From Oscillospiraceae bacterium (lineage in GTDB: Bacteria > Bacillota > Clostridia > Oscillospirales > Ruminococcaceae): a stretch of DNA of 64,000 nt. The notes beneath the pieces were generated by a model. The model saw only the letters and a list, made by a program, of their open reading frames with translations. It was not told the DNA's origin and did not search any database. The DNA lies in the NCBI GenBank assembly GCA_021769725.1, contig JAETSI010000010.1:1-64000 (forward strand), given 5' to 3'. A program made the position numbers and the translations under genes. The first letter of the stretch is position 1, and the number at the start of each line of letters is the position of its first letter. Below are positions 8,313 to 17,010 of the stretch, piece after piece.

Positions 8313-9438
8313 ATGATAAATTATAAACTGAACATCAATAAAGGGCTATGGCACGTGAATTTCTATACCGTAGATATTAAGGGTAAAAGCAAGCGTAAAC
8401 AGCTATCTACCGGGATTAAAGCTTATGACGGCAACGGCAGGAAAATCAACAAACGTAGGGCTGATGATAAAGCAAAGGAGATAGTTGCGAAATATGACGG
8501 CATAGTTGACAGCGAGTTTGCAACATGGTCGTTGGACAAGTGTGTGGCATTTTGTCTTGATATCAATAAGACTAAGATGCCGCCAACAACGTACACGGAC
8601 TATCTTTGTGCAATGAACAAGCATATTTTGCCATATTTTGAAGGCGGTAAACCTTTGAGGGAATTAAAGGCACGTGATATTGAGGCGTTCTGCGAGTATA
8701 TTTTAAATGAGGGCAAAAGTCCTAAGACAGTCCACAAGCTGCTTAGCCTGATAGGTCCGGCGTTCAGATATGCCGAGAAAAACGATTTCATTATCAAAAA
8801 TCCTATGCGAGTAATAGACGGACCGTCAAAGATAAAGAAAGAGAGCAGCTATTATAACGCAGAACAGCTTAATACCCTTGCACGTGCCGCAAAAGGCTCT
8901 TACATAGAAATGCCGGTTATACTTGCAATGGTGCTTGGACTCAGGCGTTCGGAGATCGTCGGAATAACGTGGGACAACGTCGATTTCGATAACAGGATTC
9001 TGCATATAAGGCAGAGTGTTATAATAGGCGATTCAAGCATACTTCCCAACGGGACTTACAGAGTTATCGGACACACTAAGAGCCGTAAATCGAAGGATAT
9101 AATCCTGAAGTTCTTCCTCAAAACTGACAGCAGTGAGAGGAGTTTCACAATGAACGACGCTCTTTACAACTACCTGAAGGCTCTCAAAGCGGAGCAGGAT
9201 ATGATGATAAGGGAGACCAACGCTTATAAAGAATTCTTATGTGTTAATGCAGTAGGAACGCTTATAACGTCTGATTCTATCACCAATCATTTTACGAAGC
9301 TGCTTGATGATAACGGGCTGCCGCATATCAAGTTTCACGCACTCAGGCATTCGTGTATAAGTCTGCTTGCAAACAACAACTCATTCTCGCTCAAACAGAT
9401 ACAGGACTATGCAGGTCACAGCGATTTCCTGACGACTA
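8313..9438 (+). pseudogene. Tyrosine integrase, N-terminal part (split by insertion)
   Basis: A tyrosine recombinase of the Tn916/phage integrase type. I start it at ATG 8313, behind AAGGAGG. It has an N-terminal arm-binding region (about residues 1-70), a core-binding SAM-like region, and a catalytic domain with LGLRRSEIVGI (Arg I, about residue 210) and HALRHSCISLLA (His/Arg, about residue 343). After GHSDFLTT the family sequence stops, and the frame continues into unrelated residues to a stop at 9578. The catalytic Tyr is missing. It lies 9.3 kb downstream in the fragment at 18719-18822, which joins in frame at a shared GACTA. The gene was therefore intact until the serine-recombinase element inserted. 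Confidence 0.88.
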
Positions 9439-9502
9439 TCCCCGTTCCAAATAGTAACACCAAACCCATGCAGTATCTACCGACAATTATATTGATAAGT
9501 AA

Positions 9503-9547
9503 AAGGAGATCCTCATGCTTGTATGCAAGGAATCTCCTTCATTTTTT
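9503..9547 (+). terminator. Rho-independent terminator near the left end of the inserted element
   Basis: AAGGAGATCC pairs with GGAATCTCCTT across a short loop and is followed by CATTTTTTTC. It would stop transcription entering from the broken integrase gene. Confidence 0.65.
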
Positions 9548-9771
9548 TCAAAAACCTTATTCAATTTACTTCTGCTAAGTTTACTATCTTTTTTTGCATT
9601 GTTTCTCAGTATATTGTACGGAAATGTACGATTATACTATGATTACACTAATTTAAAAAACGAGCCTATCCCTGAAACCGATGAGAAACTATATTAAAAT
9701 AATCAAAAACGAGGTTAAATAAGACAAAACAAATTATTTAATCAACAAAATTGATTTGCGTGCAATTTCTA

Positions 9772-10031
9772 CAGGGCAACCGCATGAAAATTTAAATAAA
9801 ACATGTTGATTATAGACAAAAAACAACTTATATATTAGGCGAATTGTTTGTTATGAGAGATGATATTGCGTCATTCGTTCTGTTTTATGCAACATTGTAA
9901 TTGAATTGTTGTTACTTGAAAGGTACGTTTATTCAATAACATTGAAGATTCCTCGTCAAAATTGTCAATTACAATCAAATTTTCTTGTTATTATGCACAA
10001 ATTTTTCTGATTTTTTCATGCGGTTGCCCTG
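9772..10031. mobile_element. 260-bp MITE with perfect 19-bp inverted ends
   Basis: CAGGGCAACCGCATGAAAA (9772-9790) and its exact reverse complement (10013-10031) bound 260 bp of AT-rich DNA with no open frame of note. The complementarity continues outside with a 2-nt offset (AATTTC on the left, GAAATT on the right). I see no clear target duplication. The structure fits a non-autonomous miniature transposon, with the transposase supplied elsewhere in the genome. It sits just upstream of the lipoprotein promoter. Confidence 0.75.
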
Positions 10032-10050
10032 GAAATTACTATTATTCTTA

Positions 10051-10079
10051 TTGACATTCAGGTTTTATTGTGCTATACT
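10051..10079 (+). promoter_or_regulatory. Sigma-A-type promoter of the lipoprotein gene
   Basis: TTGACA (10051-10056), a 17-bp spacer, then TATACT (10074-10079). It starts 20 bp outside the MITE and directs transcription toward the gene at 10149. It also shows that translation cannot begin at the earlier in-frame ATG (10068). Confidence 0.75.
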
Positions 10080-10148
10080 AAGCGTATAAATGAAAAACGT
10101 TGGTTTACTGACTCAACTATTATGGAACCGATTCAAAGGAGAGATATC

Positions 10149-11327
10149 ATGAAAATTTATGAAAAGATTATTGCAATTATTGCATCAATGACCATTTTGT
10201 CAAGTTCTATTGTTTCATGCGGAAAAAATGAAGAAAAAGCAACACCAGAAAGTAATATTACTAATATTTCGACAGTTGATCCTATGGATTTAGAGGAACT
10301 TCCCCGAGGTGAATATAAAGTTTCCGAGGTTGATTATTTAGGTGAAATAGAAAATATTACTGATATTTCACCTTTAAATGATAATCAATATCTTGTAATT
10401 TCAGATCCGTCAGAATATGGCGATGCAGCTACTCAGAAGCTATATATTGCTGATGACCAGAAAAGCAGCATTACCGAATTTACTCCCGATCTGGATTTAG
10501 GTGTAACAGCGTATTATTCTGCATTGGGTACAAAAGACGGAAGAATTTTCATTGCAGCCATTGAGCCTGAATACAAAGACGGAAAAGATCCCGGTCATGC
10601 TTGGGAAGAAAATCTTCCGCAGGAGCATATAAATTTTCTTTTTGCTCATGCCCAGAATGTGAACTATAAACTTTTTGAACTGAACACAGATGGCGAAGTC
10701 ATATCGGAAAACAAGCTTGATATTGATTACGATAGTAATGCGCCTATAACATGGCTGATATGCAATGATCACTGGGATGACAAACTGGTCATTTCAGCTT
10801 TGATCGTAAGTGAAAAAAATTATTCGGATATAGAAATTACTGATTACGTTGTAAATAAAAATGGCAGTATAGAAGGAAATATAGAAAATGATATTCCTTA
10901 TCGCGGTCCGCGTATAAAAAAAGTGGCTTCAGACGGAAGATTATGCTTTGTTGGTACTGATTTTGATGCTGATGAACCCCGTGAAAGAATGGATTTCTAT
11001 GATAAAGATAATTACGAATCATCTGAAACAGTTAGTGTCAAATGTGAGAATTTTGGTTGTGATAAAAGATTAGGTCGTTTAACTGCAGGTACTTTGGGGC
11101 ATGGAGATGACTTGCTGTATTTTAGTTCGGGTATAGGACTTTTCTCTTATGATAAGAACGGAAACTACGAAAACATTATTAATTATTTAGATCTTCTGCC
11201 TGAAAATATTGTTGAAACTAAAGCTGTTGTAGTTCTTGATGATAATAGTGTTTTTGTTTTAGGATCAGGCTACTTTCGTAATGAGGAATGCACAAAAAAT
11301 GTGGTATATAAGTTTGAAAGTCAATAA
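10149..11327 (+). CDS. Secreted lipoprotein resembling a solute-binding protein N-terminal domain
   Basis: A 392-residue protein. I start it at 10149, behind AAAGGAG and downstream of the promoter. A lipoprotein signal peptide ends at SIVSC|GKNEEK, so the mature protein should be anchored outside the membrane. It resembles the N-terminal 350 residues or so of the solute-binding lipoprotein at 25144-27522. Both have a DGxIxxA strand followed by an acidic insert and AW, then an NAQ/Y...FELNTDGE-like segment, and the LLYFSSGIGLFSYDKNGN / NLYVSSSVALYGVTKDGK pair. The repeats suggest a beta-propeller. No ligand-binding C-terminal module follows. Codon use is AT-rich compared with the chromosomal relative. 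Function unknown. Confidence 0.65.
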   Translation: MKIYEKIIAIIASMTILSSSIVSCGKNEEKATPESNITNISTVDPMDLEELPRGEYKVSEVDYLGEIENITDISPLNDNQYLVISDPSEYGDAATQKLYIADDQKSSITEFTPDLDLGVTAYYSALGTKDGRIFIAAIEPEYKDGKDPGHAWEENLPQEHINFLFAHAQNVNYKLFELNTDGEVISENKLDIDYDSNAPITWLICNDHWDDKLVISALIVSEKNYSDIEITDYVVNKNGSIEGNIENDIPYRGPRIKKVASDGRLCFVGTDFDADEPRERMDFYDKDNYESSETVSVKCENFGCDKRLGRLTAGTLGHGDDLLYFSSGIGLFSYDKNGNYENIINYLDLLPENIVETKAVVVLDDNSVFVLGSGYFRNEECTKNVVYKFESQ

Positions 11328-11375
11328 TTATTAAGAAACTTAACTACTTCAAACTTTATAAAAGGATGAAATTTT

Positions 11376-13428
11376 ATGAATAAAAGAATATATGCTTCTG
11401 TTTTTAGTTCAATTATGTCTATCTGTATGTTTTCTAATTATATTTCCTATAATATAAGCGCAAGTACAGAATGATATTGAATCAACACAACTTACATCTG
11501 AAATCACAAATTTGGATTATGGAATGTATGTGGTCAATTTGAACGCAGATGACATGATAAATATTATTAATGATGAAAATATCACCTCTTTGGAAGAAGA
11601 TTTTATTATTTCCGCAAATAGTGTAAATTGTGATAATAATAGATATACTGTAAATAAATATCAAAGTTCAACACATCCAAAACAAAATGATTATGAATGG
11701 AATATTCAGGCAATTAATGCTGAAACTCTTAGTGAAGAAGTAGAAACTCAGGATAAGGTTAAGATTGCAATACTCGATTCCGGTGTAGATCGTATTAGTA
11801 ATGTTGATGTAGCGGATTCTGTTTGCTTAGTTTCGGAAGAAAGTCAAATAACACCTTTGTTTGAAGATATGACCGGACATGGTACAGCAATTGCCAGTAT
11901 AATTGCAGGTGATGGCGAAGATGGTATTCGTGGAATTAATCCTAATGCAGAAATTTATTCGGTAAAAGTTTTGGATAAAAATAATACTGCTCCTGTAAGC
12001 CGAATTATAAAGGGAATTTATTGGTGTATTGATAATGATATAGATATCATTAATATGAGTTTTGGTACAAATAGGTATTCACCAGCTCTTGAACAAGCTG
12101 TTAAAGCAGCTTATAATTCTGGAATTTTAATGATCGGAGCAGCAGGAAATAATGCTGGTGATGTAGAATATCCTGCAGCTTTTGATGAAGTAATGGCCGT
12201 AGGTTCTGTTAATCCAGAAGCTCAAATAAGTGATTTTAGTAATACAGGTGAAGAACTTGAAATAGCAGCTCCCGGTGAAAAGATAAAAGCTTCTGGATTT
12301 TTTTGCGGTACTATTGTTACTCATGGAACAAGTATATCCGTTCCTCATGTAGTTGGCGTTGCATCACTTCTTTGGGAGAAAGATACGTCAAAATCCAATG
12401 AGTTTATTCGTCAGCTTATTAATTATAGTGCAAAAAATATTGAAAATACAGATGAATGCGGACTTGTAGATGCTAATTACGCTTTATGTATATATGATGT
12501 TTTTGTAGATAATTTTGATAATAAACTATTAACTGTAAATGATCTTGTAATTCCTGAAAATAATCAAGATCCGACTAAATTTGAAAGTATTAACGAAGAT
12601 GAGAATTATGTTGAAGGTCTTTGGAAAGGTGAAGATCATAAGCAACCTATTTCTGATGTATACGAAGGGTTAAATATAAGTACGGATGACGTTACTGTTA
12701 TAAAATTAGGCGCAGTATATCCTGATATTGCAGATGAGTTACAAACAGCAACGCCACATCCTCAATGGCATGGATATTATGAGGGATGTAATTATATAGG
12801 ATGTTATCAACTTGTACAAAGAATAGGAAAGGGAGCTGGAAATATTGATAGCTATACAAATAACAATCCTATACCTGGTTTGTCTCAATATGATTACTTG
12901 AAAATAAAAAATTGTTTTGGTAAAAATTCTGAAACTTTTTGTGGTAAATCTTACGCTTCTATAATTAATAGCGTTAGCTTATATGATGAATATGACATGA
13001 GTACAGAAGCAGGGCGGAAACAAGCCGCAAGATATAGAAGATGCTTTATATATGGACTTTCTATGCATATTATGGCAGACACATTTGCTCATTCCGCATA
13101 TACCGTAAATGGAGAAAAAATTAATCATAAGGGGGGAGACGGAAAAGTAGGAAAAGCAGATGATAAAAAATACCTTAAATCAAGATATGAATGTACAAAA
13201 CGAGGTGTTGGTAAAGCTATGCAGAATCTTCAAAACAATACCGCATATGGGTATTTAGATTTTGCTACAGCTTGTGAGCGTGAATACAATCTTCCGGATC
13301 ATACTTTTTATATTAGAAATTTATTTATAAATGCATATTACAATGGATTACCAAGTAATTCATATCTTTACAATGTAATAAAGTATGTTGATCTTGTTTT
13401 AAATCTTGGAAGCGATTATACTCACTAA
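11376..13428 (+). pseudogene. Subtilisin-like (S8) protease with frameshifted signal peptide and PLC-like tail
   Basis: From ATG 11376, behind AAAGGATG, a signal peptide is encoded (about 28 residues, ending near YNISA), but that frame stops at TGA 11475. The protease continues in the +1 frame, which is open from 11458, so one base has been gained or lost between them. The protease frame has a short inhibitor-like propeptide and then the S8 triad: AILDSGVD (Asp), GHGTAIASIIAG (His) and GTSISVPHVVG (Ser). After about residue 350 comes an unrelated C-terminal domain with GLSMHIMADTFAHSAYTV, like the HxxxDxxAH metal site of zinc-dependent phospholipase C/S1-P1 proteins. Without a read error or frameshifting it would not be secreted. 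The domain calls are by motif. Confidence 0.7.
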
Positions 13429-13508
13429 CTACTAAATAAACCATCTTCAAACAGAAAAAGTTCGACGGTAGTTTTACAATGTGCAATATGTTTTCATTGA
13501 AAAGAAGC

Positions 13509-13636
13509 TTTTATACGGCGATGCAAACTTCGACAACAACGTAAGCCTTGCAGATGCCGTGCTGATAATGTAGTCTGTATAAAATCCTGATAAATATAAG
13601 CTGTCCGTGCTTGGAGAATTAAGTGCCGATGTAGAT
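13509..13636 (+). pseudogene. Decayed dockerin fragment
   Basis: One frame reads LLYGDANFDNNVSLADAVLIM, stop, SV, stop, NPDKYKLSVLGELSADVD. This is the calcium-binding first repeat of a Ruminococcus-type dockerin and the segment after it, broken by TAG and TAA stops. Dockerins attach secreted enzymes to cellulosome scaffoldins. Only this fragment remains and no enzyme domain adjoins it. It suggests that the element or its former host carried cellulosomal genes. Confidence 0.7.
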
Positions 13637-13646
13637 TTAGTTTACA

Positions 13647-13904
13647 GGGTTTACCGAAGATGAGGTTGCGGAGCTTTGTGAAAGATATGATATGTCATTT
13701 GATGAAACAAAACGTTGATATGACGGATACGAACTAAAGGAGTTATCTATCTATAATCCGAGGTCGGTTGTAATGTTGATGAACTGGCATGATTATGACA
13801 GCTACTGGACTTCAACGAAAACATATGAAGATCTTAAAAAACATATACAGCGAAACTTCGACGGATTAAAAGACAAGGTTGCCACAATGGTAGCAGGAAG
13901 GTAA
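13647..13904 (+). pseudogene. C-terminal remnant of a DUF1703 / AAA-ATPase-like protein
   Basis: A frame of 85 codons reads GFTEDEVAELCERYDMSF, then KR-stop-YDGYELKELSIYNPRSVV, then DYDSYWTSTKTYEDLKK, and ends at TAA 13902. This matches the region after the AAA-like domain of the DUF1703 (PD-(D/E)XK nuclease-associated) family, where KxWYDGY is usual. The Trp codon has become TGA at 13716-13718. The N-terminal ATPase part is missing. Confidence 0.65.
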
Positions 13905-13923
13905 TGTCATTAAGCTAAGAAGT

Positions 13924-13967
13924 AAAAATAGTCGCAGGAAAATATGAACAATCCTGTGACTATTTTT
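13924..13967. terminator. Bidirectional terminator
   Basis: AAAAATAGTCGCAGGA (13924-13939) pairs with TCCTGTGACTATTTTT (13952-13967), a long stem with one mismatch, A-rich on one side and T-rich on the other. It follows the DUF1703 remnant. Confidence 0.7.
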
Positions 13968-14220
13968 ATGAACATACTGTCAATTTTTGCAAAAAGTCAT
14001 TGACAAAAAGCCAAATATGTGCGACGAAGTCAATCAGATATACACATCTGATTGGTGGACTTTATCGTGCAGAATTACTGTAATATAGTTAAAGACAAAC
14101 TGAATTCAATTATTCTTAGAATGGAGAAAAATGTCTCCACTTTTGTTGTTGATTCCAAGAAAAATTTGTAGCCCCATTACACCATAAATACTTTTTGGTA
14201 TCAATTATTTTTTTATTTTA

Positions 14221-14718
14221 TCACGCTTTATGTCCTCCTATGGTTCGATTACGTTCTTTTGCTGTAGCTCCTTCTGTAAAATTCGTACCTTTCAGAACAG
14301 CATTCTTCCCGAATTAATGCTTGATCGTTAACATAGCTTCCTGCAAGGCTCTCGCTTTTTCAAGTGTCTTTTCATCGTCCTCACAGGATTGAGTTGTTTC
14401 TTCTGTATCAAATGTGGAAAGCTGTTCATAGCTCTTGCTCTCCGGCACATCTTCCTCCTTGATAACATTGCAGGCAACAAGGTTTATCCGTCTTGTCAGC
14501 AGGCCCTTGTCGATGATACGGTCAAACAGCGCCATTGTCGCATCTATTTGCGAGTGGACGAAGTATGCTTGTCGAGGTTCTGAGTGCCGTGAGTGTGTTT
14601 CGGTATGCTCGTATCGTAGCGGTCTGCTGTGACTTCTCCTTAGTAACGACCGTCCACAAGGCTCTCACTGTCATAGCCGACCGTCAGCACGATCTGATTA
14701 GTTACCATATATGTCATT
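14221..14718 (-). pseudogene. Decayed Y-family DNA polymerase (UmuC/ImpB type) C-terminal part
   Basis: Read on the minus strand the pieces are NQIVLTVGYDSESLVDGRY, stop, GEVTADRYDTSIPKHTHGTQNLD, a frameshift near 14550, MALFDRIIDKGLLTRRINLVACNVI, EKARALQEAMLTIKH, stop (TAA), then FGKNAVLKGTNFTEGATAK and RTIGGHKA ending at 14221. This is the little-finger and tail region of error-prone polymerases often carried by Clostridia integrative elements. Two in-frame stops and one shift make it non-functional. The catalytic palm domain is absent. Confidence 0.75.
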
Positions 14719-14741
14719 TTCTACATTTCCACTCCCGTTGA

Positions 14742-14963
14742 AAATACAATTTCGATTGGGCGATTGCATTTTATGATGGTGAAGTCAAGCATATATATTT
14801 TATTGCTGAAACTAAAGGATAAATGTCAACTATGCAGTTAAGAGAGATTGAAAGCAGTAAGATACATTGTTCAGAGGAACATTTCAAGGCTATCAGCAGT
14901 AATAAGGTAATTTATGATGTTGTTGACAGCTATCAGTCTCTGCTTGATATTGTTACAAAATAA
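14742..14963 (+). pseudogene. C-terminal remnant of a type III restriction enzyme Res subunit
   Basis: One frame gives KYNFDWAIAFYDGEVKHIYF, IAETKG, stop (TAA, 14817-14822 area), MSTMQLREIESSKIHCSEEH, FKAISSNKVIYDVVDSYQS. This matches the extreme C-terminus of type III Res proteins (WAIAF...VAETKG...LREIE..KI.CA..HF). The helicase and nuclease parts and the Mod methyltransferase are absent. A terminator follows directly. Confidence 0.7.
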
Positions 14964-14970
14964 TTGGTAT

Positions 14971-15010
14971 AAAAGGAAGCGTTACTGCTATGGTAACGCT
15001 TCCTTGTTTT
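14971..15010. terminator. Strong bidirectional terminator
   Basis: AAGGAAGCGTTAC pairs with GTAACGCTTCCTT around a 6-nt loop, followed by GTTTTTAT on the plus strand and preceded by AAAA. It serves the remnant on the plus strand and the small minus-strand gene ending at 15010. Confidence 0.8.
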
Positions 15011-15216
15011 TATTCATCCAAGCACTCGCACAAACCATGTATAAGCTGAATGTAGATAGCTGAATATCGGTCATATTCCTCGTCCTCGGCTGACATCATC
15101 ATTTCAAGGAAATATGTTTTTGCCTCTTCATAATTTTCCCAAACCTCACGCTTGCCGTTGCAGATGGTCGTGACCTTTTGAGTTTTGGGCATTGCCAATT
15201 CTGGAATTTTGAACAT
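15010..15216 (-). CDS. Conserved-looking small mobile-element protein
   Basis: A 68-residue protein. I start it at 15216 (MFKIPELAMPKTQ), behind AGAGGTGCA on the minus strand; the frame extends upstream but without a ribosome binding site. It contains a short region VTTICNGKREVWENYEEAKT and a helical acidic C-terminus. Proteins of this look are common near MobC in Clostridia transposons, but I do not know a function. Confidence 0.55.
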   Translation of the reverse strand: MFKIPELAMPKTQKVTTICNGKREVWENYEEAKTYFLEMMMSAEDEEYDRYSAIYIQLIHGLCECLDE

Positions 15217-15403
15217 AACTGCACCTCTAAAAATTATTGTAGCTATATTATAACTCAAAACAATTCAAGAGTCCAGCTATGTGGAATGATTGTAATAATT
15301 TTTGTGCATGGCGCAGCAATTTCAAAAGCCTGTCCAGTTCAAGGCGCACATATCAGATTTCAGTGTTGTCAGGAAATCTCTTGACAGTACTTTTCATTTT
15401 CGT

Positions 15404-15754
15404 TCAATGCTTCAACTGCAAGATCTTAGTTTGCAAAAAGTTAAGCGGCTGCCAGAGCTTATTCACTCCGTCCTTGATCTCGGCAATATCATCAGCGTAA
15501 ATATTGCCCGTGCTGTTTACACGAACAGCTATTTGATTGATACTACTTGCAATGTTACTTGCTAATTTATGAATTTGCTGAAGTTCGTTTCCGTCCATTT
15601 GGACGATGTAGCCCTCGAAAATCATTGCACGAACAAATCCGCTGAGGGTATCCATTTCGCTGTTTTGAAACTTGCGCTTGATAGCGTCCATTTCTTCGGG
15701 ACTTACTCTGACTTTCAAGTATAATGTACGCTTGTTTTCATCTTTCATTTTCAC
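15404..15754 (-). CDS. MobC-like relaxosome protein
   Basis: A 116-residue protein starting at GTG 15754, behind AAAGGAGAACAA. It has the MobC layout: an N-terminal ribbon-helix-helix (LYLKVRVSPEEMDAIKRKF), FVRAMIFEGYIV, then the signature INQIAVRVNSTGNIYADDIAE and KDGVNKLWQPL. MobC assists the MobA relaxase at the origin of transfer. The relaxase gene would normally follow on the same strand, but 15217-15403 contains only non-coding or decayed sequence, so transfer would need help from another element. Confidence 0.85.
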   Translation of the reverse strand: MKMKDENKRTLYLKVRVSPEEMDAIKRKFQNSEMDTLSGFVRAMIFEGYIVQMDGNELQQIHKLASNIASSINQIAVRVNSTGNIYADDIAEIKDGVNKLWQPLNFLQTKILQLKH

Positions 15755-16276
15755 TTGTTCTCCTTTTATAGTTTTTTAAAATCGGGGATCTTAGGGGCAG
15801 AAGCCCTCTAACAAGTTCTGTACGGTGTGGAAGTCGCTGTGCGCGCCCACATCGTGCAGTGCTTGCTGGATTAGAATTTGCCCCTTTGGGGCATTTGCTT
15901 TTCCGAGCCTGTCGGCTCGGTCATTTTTCTCGTTTTGCGAGAATCGGAGCTGTGCGACTTTCTCTATTTCTGCACTCCCCATAATCACTATACTGGATAA
16001 ATCGGCTTTCGTCAATAGTAAATTTCAAATTTTTTTGAACCGCCAAAAATCACTCCGTCAAAATGACGAAACGGAGTTTCCTGCATAATAGCGTGGTTTA
16101 AGAACTTCTGACTCAAAAATTTTGCGGAACGGAAAATTGATATGTCCCGAAAAAGTTTGTGCGCATTGCGGCTTGTTTTTAATGGTATGGGTGCGCTATA
16201 ATGGTAACATAGCAGGACAGCATTAGTCAAGTATGCTGACTTGCTCAGAACAAAACAGAAAGGTTGTGTTTTTTGA
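15755..16276. other. Non-coding region upstream of mobC; candidate origin of transfer
   Basis: No real gene is supported. The region has consecutive palindromes, TGCCCCTTTGGGGCA (about 15888), CCGAGCCTGTCGGCTCGG (about 15913) and TCTCGTTTTGCGAGA (about 15938), followed by ACTCCGT...ACGGAGT near 16050. Placement directly upstream of mobC and the string of stems suit an origin of transfer, but I cannot name a nic site. The right end has a TATAAT at about 16197 with TTGTTT upstream, likely the promoter of the gene at 16277. The middle hairpins resemble units in the multi-hairpin element at 39.8 kb. Confidence 0.4.
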
Positions 16277-16603
16277 ATGGGCATTTACAGAGAAAAGAAA
16301 GAACAGCTCATTGAGAAGATCGAGTTTTACAAAAAACGTATTGCTGATGATACGGCAAAGAAGAGAGTAGCGGAGGACAAGCTGAAAGAAGTCTCTCGCC
16401 TTGCATTGGCAGAGGAGTATAACTGCAAGCCCAGAGAACTTGACGAGATTATTTCCTCGGAGCATACGCTTTTGCAGAAGCAGAGAGCAAGCGGTCTATC
16501 AGATGAGGACTTGCTGAAACTGGTCGGCGGTAAAACTGCCGACAGTGATTATTCGTCCGACAATATTTCGTTTTATGACAGCTTGGATAATAACGAGGAT
16601 TAA
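16277..16603 (+). CDS. Coiled-coil mobile-element protein, unknown function
   Basis: A 108-residue charged protein. Residues about 4-50 form a heptad-like coiled coil (REKKEQLIEKIEFYKKRIAD), then ALAEEYNCKPRELDEII, then an acidic, Ser/Asp-rich tail. Small coiled-coil proteins sit beside mobilization genes in related transposons. A TTG at 16273 could also be the start, because the ATG has only a weak ribosome binding site (AAGGTTG). Function is not evident. Confidence 0.55.
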   Translation: MGIYREKKEQLIEKIEFYKKRIADDTAKKRVAEDKLKEVSRLALAEEYNCKPRELDEIISSEHTLLQKQRASGLSDEDLLKLVGGKTADSDYSSDNISFYDSLDNNED

Positions 16604-16752
16604 ACGGACTATTTATCCGTGGGGACTGTTCCCATAATCAAGGGAAACAACATTTATAAGCAGCAGGAAGTTGAAATGGATCGAGCTGCGGAAAGGACTT
16701 AATTTAACTGGACAACAAGACTACTGCCGTAGAGAAAGAGAAGGCAGGAAAG

Positions 16753-16923
16753 ATGTTTGAACTCAACGAAAAGTTCAAAGACTATCCCGAGAGGGTTTCT
16801 GAGTATGTGATCGACGGAAAGAAATATATCGTTCACAGCCGCTTCGTCGGAGAGAAAAATATTGACGAAGTGATCGGAAGGCTTGCATTTGAACGAGCTT
16901 TAAAAGAAACATTTCTGGCGTAA
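16753..16923 (+). CDS. TnpW-like transposon-encoded small protein
   Basis: A 56-residue frame starting MFELNEKFKDYPERVSEY, then VIDGKKYIVHSRFVGEKNID and RLAFERALKETFLA. The pattern of a short beta pair (Y.V.SRF) followed by a helix resembles the TnpW family found immediately before TnpX-type recombinases. AGGCAGGAAAG lies upstream as a modest ribosome binding site. It ends 15 bp before the recombinase promoter. Sequence between 16604 and 16752 contains no intact gene. Confidence 0.5.
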   Translation: MFELNEKFKDYPERVSEYVIDGKKYIVHSRFVGEKNIDEVIGRLAFERALKETFLA

Positions 16924-16938
16924 TTTGTCGGCAAGGCA

Positions 16939-16981
16939 TTGACTATACCGACATTTTGCGCTATACTAAAAATGTCGGTAT
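16939..16981 (+). promoter_or_regulatory. Recombinase promoter overlapped by a 13-bp palindromic operator
   Basis: TTGACT (16939-16944), 17 bp, TATACT (16962-16967). ATACCGACATTTT (16945-16957) is perfectly inverted as AAAATGTCGGTAT (16969-16981), so the two half-sites flank the -10 box. A repressor bound here would block recombinase transcription. Confidence 0.7.
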
Positions 16982-17010
16982 GGTACTGCTTTGATTTGAA
17001 AGGAGCTATT

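Noticed and set aside
9515..9697. 60-codon frame with one hydrophobic helix just inside the inserted element
   Set aside because: Its apparent ribosome binding site and first codons are the arms of a terminator hairpin (9503-9547), and the rest resembles no family.
11440..11480. Programmed ribosomal frameshifting in the subtilase gene
   Set aside because: No slippery heptamer or downstream pseudoknot is evident; simple mutation or read error is more likely.
13509..13636. Functional dockerin protein
   Set aside because: Two stops interrupt the repeat and no enzyme domain or signal peptide is attached.
15791..16015. 74-codon minus-strand frame upstream of mobC
   Set aside because: It consists largely of the consecutive palindromes of the putative transfer region, with no ribosome binding site and no protein-like composition.
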